Of a DNA stretch of 64,000 bases, positions 59,460 through 64,000 are shown piece by piece; position 1 is the stretch's first letter, and each line of letters starts with the position of its first letter. The translations under genes and the position numbers were made by a program. Below the pieces are notes generated by a model that was not told the origin of the DNA, did not search any database, and was given only the letters and a program-made list of their open reading frames with translations. Source of the DNA: Paracoccus endophyticus (lineage in GTDB: Bacteria > Pseudomonadota > Alphaproteobacteria > Rhodobacterales > Rhodobacteraceae); NCBI RefSeq assembly GCF_003286075.1, contig NZ_QLUV01000001.1, positions 248,001 through 312,000 of the forward strand. Reading direction: 5' to 3'.

Positions 59460-60482
59460 ATGACCGACCTGATCGCCGCCCTCGACCTGCGCTGCCCGGT
59501 GTTCCAGGCCCCGATGGCAGGAACCTCGACCCCCGCCCTGGCCGCGGCGGTGTCGAACGCGGGCGGGCTGGGGAACCTGGGGCTGGGGGCGATGACCGCC
59601 GCGCAGGCGGCGCAGGCGATGGCCGACACCGCCGCGCTGACCGACCGCGCGTGGGGCGTCAACCTGTTCTGCCACCGCCCCCCTGTCCGCGATTCGGCGC
59701 GCGAAGCGGCGTGGCTGGACCGCCTCGCCCCCCATTTCGCGCGATTCGGCGCGCGGCCCCCCGCCACGCTGCGCGAGATCTACGTCAGCTTTCCGCAGGA
59801 CGACGCCATGCTGGCGGCGGTGGTCGCGGCGCGTCCCCGGCTGGTCAGCGTTCACTTCGGCCTGCCGCGCCCCGACCAGATCGCGGCGCTGCGCGCGACC
59901 GGCGCGGTGCTGGCCGCGACCGCCACCAGCCCGGCCGAGGCGCGGGCGATTGCGGACGCAGGCCTGGACGCCATCGTGGCCCAGGGCTGGCAGGCGGGCG
60001 GGCATCGCGGCATCTTCGACCCCGACGAGGCCGAGGAGGCCGACGAGCGGCTGGACACGCTGGAGCTGGTGGCGCGACTGGTCCCGCTGGGGTTGCCGGT
60101 GATCGCGGCGGGCGGGATCATGCAGGCGTCGGACAGCCGCGCGGCGCTGGCCGCGGGCGCGGTTGCGGTGCAATGCGGCACGGCCTTTCTGCGTGCGCCC
60201 GAGGCGGCGACCCCGCAGGCCCACCGCGACGCGCTGGCGGCGGGCAAGACGGTAATGACCGCCGCGATTTCGGGCCGGCCGGCGCGCTGCTGCGTCAACG
60301 ACTTCACCCGGATCGGCGGGCGTGGGGCGGGGTATCCGATGACCTATGACGCCGGCAAGGCGCTGAACGCGGCGGCGCTGGCCGCGGGCCACGGCGGATA
60401 CGGCCCGCACTGGGCGGGCACCGGCGCGGCCCAGGCGGTGGCGCGGCCCGCGGCCGAAACGCTGGCGGCCCTGCGCCCCTAG
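59460..60482 (+). CDS. Nitronate monooxygenase-like FMN enzyme
   Basis: A 340-residue TIM-barrel flavoprotein. VFQAPMAGTSTPALAAAVSN, GNLGLGAM, VSVHFGLP, IVAQGWQAGGHRG (with the catalytic-histidine region) and VIAAGGIMQASD are typical of the nitronate monooxygenase / 2-nitropropane dioxygenase family. The substrate is likely propionate-3-nitronate or another alkyl nitronate, but members with other roles (such as enoyl reductase FabK) share this fold. Confidence 0.85.
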   Translation: MTDLIAALDLRCPVFQAPMAGTSTPALAAAVSNAGGLGNLGLGAMTAAQAAQAMADTAALTDRAWGVNLFCHRPPVRDSAREAAWLDRLAPHFARFGARPPATLREIYVSFPQDDAMLAAVVAARPRLVSVHFGLPRPDQIAALRATGAVLAATATSPAEARAIADAGLDAIVAQGWQAGGHRGIFDPDEAEEADERLDTLELVARLVPLGLPVIAAGGIMQASDSRAALAAGAVAVQCGTAFLRAPEAATPQAHRDALAAGKTVMTAAISGRPARCCVNDFTRIGGRGAGYPMTYDAGKALNAAALAAGHGGYGPHWAGTGAAQAVARPAAETLAALRP

Positions 60483-60495
60483 GGCCGGACAGGCC

Positions 60496-60618
60496 GTGCG
60501 TTCGCGGGCGCACCCGGTCGGCCCTGACAGGGCGGCAGCCGGACCCGCCTGTGCTTGCGCGTTCGCGGGCGCACCCCGTTGCGTAGCCCTGCCCCGCCGC
60601 GCGCTCGCGGGCGCATCC
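60496..60618. repeat. Three copies of a GC-rich 16-17-base motif between convergent genes
   Basis: GCG(T/C)TCGCGGGCGCA(C/T)C occurs near 60498, 60559 and 60601, each able to form a short hairpin (GTGCG/CGCAC in the first). They lie between the ends of the monooxygenase gene (60482) and serB (60674) and may act as a terminator cluster. Confidence 0.5.
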
Positions 60619-60673
60619 TGCGCCGGGATGACCTGCGCCCCTGCCCCGTTGCGTCCCTGCCGCCCCGCGCCCC

Positions 60674-61555
60674 TCAGCGCGCGACGAACTCGTCCACGCC
60701 ATAGCCCTGCAGATACAGCAACGCCGTCAGGTCGCCGTGGTTGATGCGGATCGGGGCTTGCGCCGCGACCACGGGCTTGGCGTGCAGCGCGACGCCCGCG
60801 CCCGCGCGTTGCAGCATGCCCAGGTCGTTCGCCCCGTCGCCCACCGCCAGCACGTCGTCCGGAGTCAGGCCGCGCCGGGCGACGATGGCGTCCAGCGCCT
60901 CGACCTTGGCCTCGCGCCCCAGGATGGGCAGCGCGACCCGGCCGGTCAGCCGGCCCCGGTCGTCCGACAGCAGCACGTTGGCGCGCTGCTCGTCAAAGCC
61001 CAGCCGCTCGGCGACCGGCCCGGTGAAATCGGTGAACCCGCCCGAGACCAGCGCCGTCCACGCGCCCTGCGCCTTCATCGTGGCGACCAGCGTGCGCCCG
61101 CCGCGGGCCAGGGTGATGCGGCTGTCCAGCACCTCGGCCACCACCGAATCGGGAAGCCCCTGCAGCAGGGCGACGCGCTCGACCAGCGCCTCGTGAAAGT
61201 TCAGCTCGCCGTTCATGGCCCGCGCCGTGATCGCGGCGACGCGTGGCCCGAACCCGGCGACGTCGGCCAGTTCGTCGATGCATTCCTGGTCGATCATGGT
61301 CGAATCCATGTCGGCCAGCAGCACCGCCTTGCGCCGGTTCGCGGTCGGCTGGAGGACCAGGTCAAGACCGCGGGCGTCCATCTCGGCCCAGACCGCCCCC
61401 AGGTCGGCGGGACGTTCGGCCACGGGGAATTCCGCCGCGATGCCGGGGTCCAGCCACAGCGCCCGGCCACCGTCCCAGCGGCGCTGCAGGGCGGTCACGG
61501 TGTCGTCGTCCAGATCGGCGCGCTCGGGCGCGGCAAGGATGCTGACGGTGTACAT
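60674..61555 (-). CDS. serB: Phosphoserine phosphatase
   Basis: The last step of serine synthesis, a HAD-type phosphatase. The 293-residue protein has an N-terminal ACT-like domain of about 75 residues, then [13 protein letters not shown] (nucleophile Asp82, acid Asp84), [18 protein letters not shown] and [11 protein letters not shown]. The ATG at 61555 is the natural start; the frame upstream overlaps the serC leader. It is divergent from serC-serA, so the three serine genes are together. Confidence 0.96.
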   Translation of the reverse strand: MYTVSILAAPERADLDDDTVTALQRRWDGGRALWLDPGIAAEFPVAERPADLGAVWAEMDARGLDLVLQPTANRRKAVLLADMDSTMIDQECIDELADVAGFGPRVAAITARAMNGELNFHEALVERVALLQGLPDSVVAEVLDSRITLARGGRTLVATMKAQGAWTALVSGGFTDFTGPVAERLGFDEQRANVLLSDDRGRLTGRVALPILGREAKVEALDAIVARRGLTPDDVLAVGDGANDLGMLQRAGAGVALHAKPVVAAQAPIRINHGDLTALLYLQGYGVDEFVAR

Positions 61556-61669
61556 GGCCCCCCCGAGAAGATGTCGCCGCCCGCTTACGGGCAAACGCGC
61601 CGTGCCGCCAGCCGTGCGGCGCGTCCGCATCCCGTCGCGCGCGCAATTTCGCACTTGCGGCGAATCACG

Positions 61670-61736
61670 CGCGGCATTACCCCCGCGGGTGGGACACACC
61701 GCCCCAACGCGGTGCTTTTTAGCTGGAAGGCTAACC
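61670..61736 (+). ncRNA. serC-type leader RNA
   Basis: In the leader, CACCGC (61697-61702) pairs with GCGGTG (61709-61714) and is followed by C and T5, like a terminator. Next, TTAGC (61719-61723) pairs with GCTAA (61730-61734), placing the ribosome site GGAAGG in the loop and arm. A smaller ACCC..GGGT hairpin lies upstream near 61679. This matches the published description of the serC motif in alphaproteobacteria, whose last stem overlaps the serC ribosome site. Its ligand or protein partner is not known to me. The 5' limit is approximate. Confidence 0.65.
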
Positions 61737-62885
61737 ATGCTCGATTCGACCACACCGGCAACGCGGCCGGCAAACCCGCGTTTTTCCTCGGGCCCCTGCG
61801 CCAAGATCCCCCATTTCACGCTGGACATGCTGGCCGACGCGCCCCTCGGGCGGTCGCATCGCGCCGCGATCGGCAAATCCAAGCTGGCCCGCGCCATCGA
61901 CCTGACGCGCGATGTGCTGGGGGTTCCCGCCGATTACCGCATCGGCATCGTGCCCGGATCGGACACCGGCGCGGTCGAGATGGCGATGTGGACGATGCTG
62001 GGCGAACGCCCGGTCGAGATGCTGGCCTGGGAAAGCTTTGGCGAGGGCTGGGTCACGGACGCCGTCAAGCAGCTGAAGCTGGACGCCACCGTTCGCCGCG
62101 CCGACTATGGCCGGATCGTCGATCTCGCGCAGGTGGATTTCGACCGCGACGTCGTCTTCACCTGGAACGGCACCACCAGCGGCGTCTGCCTGCCGAACGG
62201 CGACGCGATTCCCGCCGACCGCGCCGGGCTGACGATCTGCGACGCGACCAGCGCCGCCTTTGCCATGGACCTGCCGTGGGACAAGCTGGATGTGGTGACC
62301 TTCAGCTGGCAGAAGGTGCTGGGCGGCGAGGGCGCGCACGGTGTCCTGATCCTGTCGCCGCGCGCGGTTGCCCGGCTGGAAAGCTATGTTCCCGACCGCC
62401 CGCTACCCAAGATCTTTCGCCTGACCAAGGGCGGCAAGCTGATCGAGGGCATCTTCACCGGCGAGACGATCAACACGCCCTCGATGCTGTGCGTCGAGGA
62501 TTACATCGTGGCCCTGGAATGGGCGCAGTCGGTCGGCGGACTGGACGGGCTGATCACGCGGTCGCAGGCCAATGCGCGCGTCGTGGCCGAGTTCGTGAAC
62601 GGGCGCGACTGGATCGAGAACCTGGCAGCGGACCCCGCGACGGCCTCGACCACCTCGGTCTGCCTGCGCTTTACCGATCCGCGCATCCGCGACGCCGCGG
62701 CGTTTGCCAAGGCCGTCGCCAAGCGGCTGGAGAAGGAAGGCGTGGCCCTTGATATCGGCGCCTATCGCGACGCCCCGCCGGGCCTGCGGATCTGGTGCGG
62801 ATCGACGGTCGAAACGGCCGACGTGGCCGCGCTGATGCCGTGGATCGACTGGGCGTTCCAGCAGGAACTGGCCGCGCAGGCCTGA
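61737..62885 (+). CDS. serC: Phosphoserine aminotransferase
   Basis: A PLP enzyme for the second step of serine synthesis. The 382-residue protein has [13 protein letters not shown] near the N-terminus, [22 protein letters not shown], and the PLP lysine Lys193 in [15 protein letters not shown]. This is the SerC subfamily usual in alphaproteobacteria rather than the E. coli type. The ATG at 61737 is preceded by GGAAGG inside a leader hairpin. serA follows after 99 bases. Confidence 0.96.
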   Translation: MLDSTTPATRPANPRFSSGPCAKIPHFTLDMLADAPLGRSHRAAIGKSKLARAIDLTRDVLGVPADYRIGIVPGSDTGAVEMAMWTMLGERPVEMLAWESFGEGWVTDAVKQLKLDATVRRADYGRIVDLAQVDFDRDVVFTWNGTTSGVCLPNGDAIPADRAGLTICDATSAAFAMDLPWDKLDVVTFSWQKVLGGEGAHGVLILSPRAVARLESYVPDRPLPKIFRLTKGGKLIEGIFTGETINTPSMLCVEDYIVALEWAQSVGGLDGLITRSQANARVVAEFVNGRDWIENLAADPATASTTSVCLRFTDPRIRDAAAFAKAVAKRLEKEGVALDIGAYRDAPPGLRIWCGSTVETADVAALMPWIDWAFQQELAAQA

Positions 62886-62888
62886 CGC

Positions 62889-62935
62889 TGCCGGGGGCGC
62901 TGCCCCCGGACCCCCGGGATATTTCCACAAGAAAG
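62889..62935. repeat. Intergenic hairpin repeat (copy 2), opposite orientation to 8993-9038
   Basis: CCGGGGGC (62891-62898) and GCCCCCGG (62902-62909) form a hairpin with loop GCT, followed by ACCCCCGGGATATTT and AAGAAAGAA. The same parts occur reversed at 8993-9038. It lies between serC and serA; lacking a strong T-run it may only attenuate transcription. Confidence 0.65.
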
Positions 62936-62984
62936 AACAGGGCAGACGAGCGCGTGGCGCCCTGCCGTTCACAGGAGCATGACA

Positions 62985-64000
62985 ATGGCACCCAAGGTTC
63001 TGGTTTCCGACGCGCTGAGCGAAACCGCCGTCCAGATCTTCCGCGACCGCGGGGTCGAGGTGGACTACATGCCCGACCTGGGCAAGGACAAGGACAGGCT
63101 GGCCGAGATCATCGGCAACTATGACGGGCTGGCGATCCGGTCCGCGACCAAGGTCACCGAAAAGCTGCTGGAGCGGGCGACGCGTCTCAAGGTCATCGGC
63201 CGCGCGGGCATCGGCGTGGACAACGTGGACATCCCGGCCGCGTCGAAAAAGGGCGTGATCGTGATGAACACGCCCTTCGGCAACAGCGTCACCACCGCCG
63301 AGCACGCGATCGCGCTGATGTTCGCGGTGGCGCGGCAACTGCCCGAGGCGTCCTTCAGCACCCATGCCGGCAAATGGGAAAAGAACCGCTTCATGGGGGT
63401 CGAGCTGTTCAACAAGACCCTGGGCCTGATCGGGGCGGGCAACATCGGGTCCATCGTGGCCAACCGCGCGCTGGGGCTGCACATGAAGGTCGTGGCCTAT
63501 GACCCTTTCCTCTCCGAGGACCGCGCCCGCGAGATCGGCGTCACCAAGGTCGAGCTGGACGAGTTGCTGCGGCGCGCCGACTTCATCAGCCTGCACGTGC
63601 CGCTGACCGACAAGACCCGCAACATCCTGTCGGCCGAAAACCTGGCCAAGACCAAGCCCGGCGTCCGCATCGTCAACGCCGCCCGCGGCGGCCTGATCGA
63701 CGAGGCCGCGCTGGCCGAGATGCTGAGGTCGGGCCATGTCGCCGGCGCGGCGCTGGACGTGTTCGCCGAGGAGCCCGCCACGAACAGCCCGCTGTTCAAC
63801 CTGCCCAATGTCGTGGTGACGCCGCACCTGGGCGCCTCGACCAGCGAGGCGCAGGAGAACGTCGCCCTGCAGGTGGCCGAGCAGATGTCGGATTACCTGC
63901 TGACCGGGGCGGTCCAGAACGCCCTGAACATGCCCAGCGTGACCGCCGAAGAGGCCGCGATCATGGGCCCCTGGATCAAGCTGGCCGGCCATTTGGGCAG
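62985..64000 (+). CDS. serA: D-3-phosphoglycerate dehydrogenase, 3' end outside window
   Basis: It starts serine synthesis by oxidising 3-phosphoglycerate. The visible 338 codons contain KVLVSDALSETAVQIF, VIGRAGIGVDNVDIPAA, the NAD site LGLIGAGNIGSIVA, VNAARGGLIDEAAL and the catalytic VVTPHLGASTSEAQ. CAGGAGC precedes the ATG at 62985. The C-terminal allosteric and ACT domains lie beyond the window. It is downstream of serC and probably shares its leader. Confidence 0.97.
   Translation, partial: MAPKVLVSDALSETAVQIFRDRGVEVDYMPDLGKDKDRLAEIIGNYDGLAIRSATKVTEKLLERATRLKVIGRAGIGVDNVDIPAASKKGVIVMNTPFGNSVTTAEHAIALMFAVARQLPEASFSTHAGKWEKNRFMGVELFNKTLGLIGAGNIGSIVANRALGLHMKVVAYDPFLSEDRAREIGVTKVELDELLRRADFISLHVPLTDKTRNILSAENLAKTKPGVRIVNAARGGLIDEAALAEMLRSGHVAGAALDVFAEEPATNSPLFNLPNVVVTPHLGASTSEAQENVALQVAEQMSDYLLTGAVQNALNMPSVTAEEAAIMGPWIKLAGHLG

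Noticed and set aside
60496..60618. CRISPR-like spaced repeats
   Set aside because: Repeats are short, imperfect, only three, and unevenly spaced, with no cas gene near.

Overview
The window is GC-rich chromosomal DNA from an alphaproteobacterium, most likely Paracoccus or a close relative in the Rhodobacteraceae/Paracoccaceae. This rests on gene content and order: rnd-kdsD-lptC-lptA-lptB-hpf-ptsN in a row, a free-standing NDUFA9-like reductase next to uppP, serB divergent from serC-serA with an alphaproteobacterial serC-type leader, NodH-like sulfotransferases, and Hint-domain proteins. No plasmid, phage, CRISPR or intact insertion sequence is visible.

Layout. 1-1753: end of a surface-glycan cluster (GT61 fragment and a rhamnosyltransferase-like protein). 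1868-14856: housekeeping block (mutS, a ureohydrolase, rplT/rpmI, pyk, N-formylglutamate amidohydrolase, ptsN, hpf, LPS-transport genes lptB/A/C, kdsD, rnd, an SDR). 15056-24214: glutamate synthase (gltB, a small secreted protein, gltD), uppP and the NDUFA9-like protein. 24439-24523: tRNA-Leu(CAG).

25102-38335 is the accessory part. A tightly coupled five-gene glycan operon contains a fused GT2/GT4 enzyme, a GT4 enzyme and three proteins without clear function. It is followed by an AT-richer islet (a glycosyltransferase-like protein, a pyruvyltransferase and a sulfotransferase), a 0.7-kb non-coding gap, and a Hint-domain gene interrupted by one in-frame TAA. 38571-42812 returns to ordinary genes (DUF1269 protein, mtgA, GST, queG, an EamA transporter).

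42820-54360 is a second polysaccharide locus. It runs on the minus strand from cysQ through kdsB, GT2, galU, galE, GT4, GT2 and a core-2-type GT to a NodH-like sulfotransferase, with an ABC-2 polysaccharide-export permease divergent from cysQ. UDP-glucose/galactose supply, CMP-Kdo supply, sulfation and PAP disposal occur together, suggesting a sulfated acidic exopolysaccharide or capsule. 54379-64000: alkB, dnaK-dnaJ behind a sigma-32-like promoter, radC, a nitronate monooxygenase-like enzyme, serB, and the serC-serA operon, cut by the window end.

The best candidates for something undescribed are the 25102-32643 operon, the Hint gene with its internal stop, and the beta-rich 'GW' modules that seem to be shared between them.
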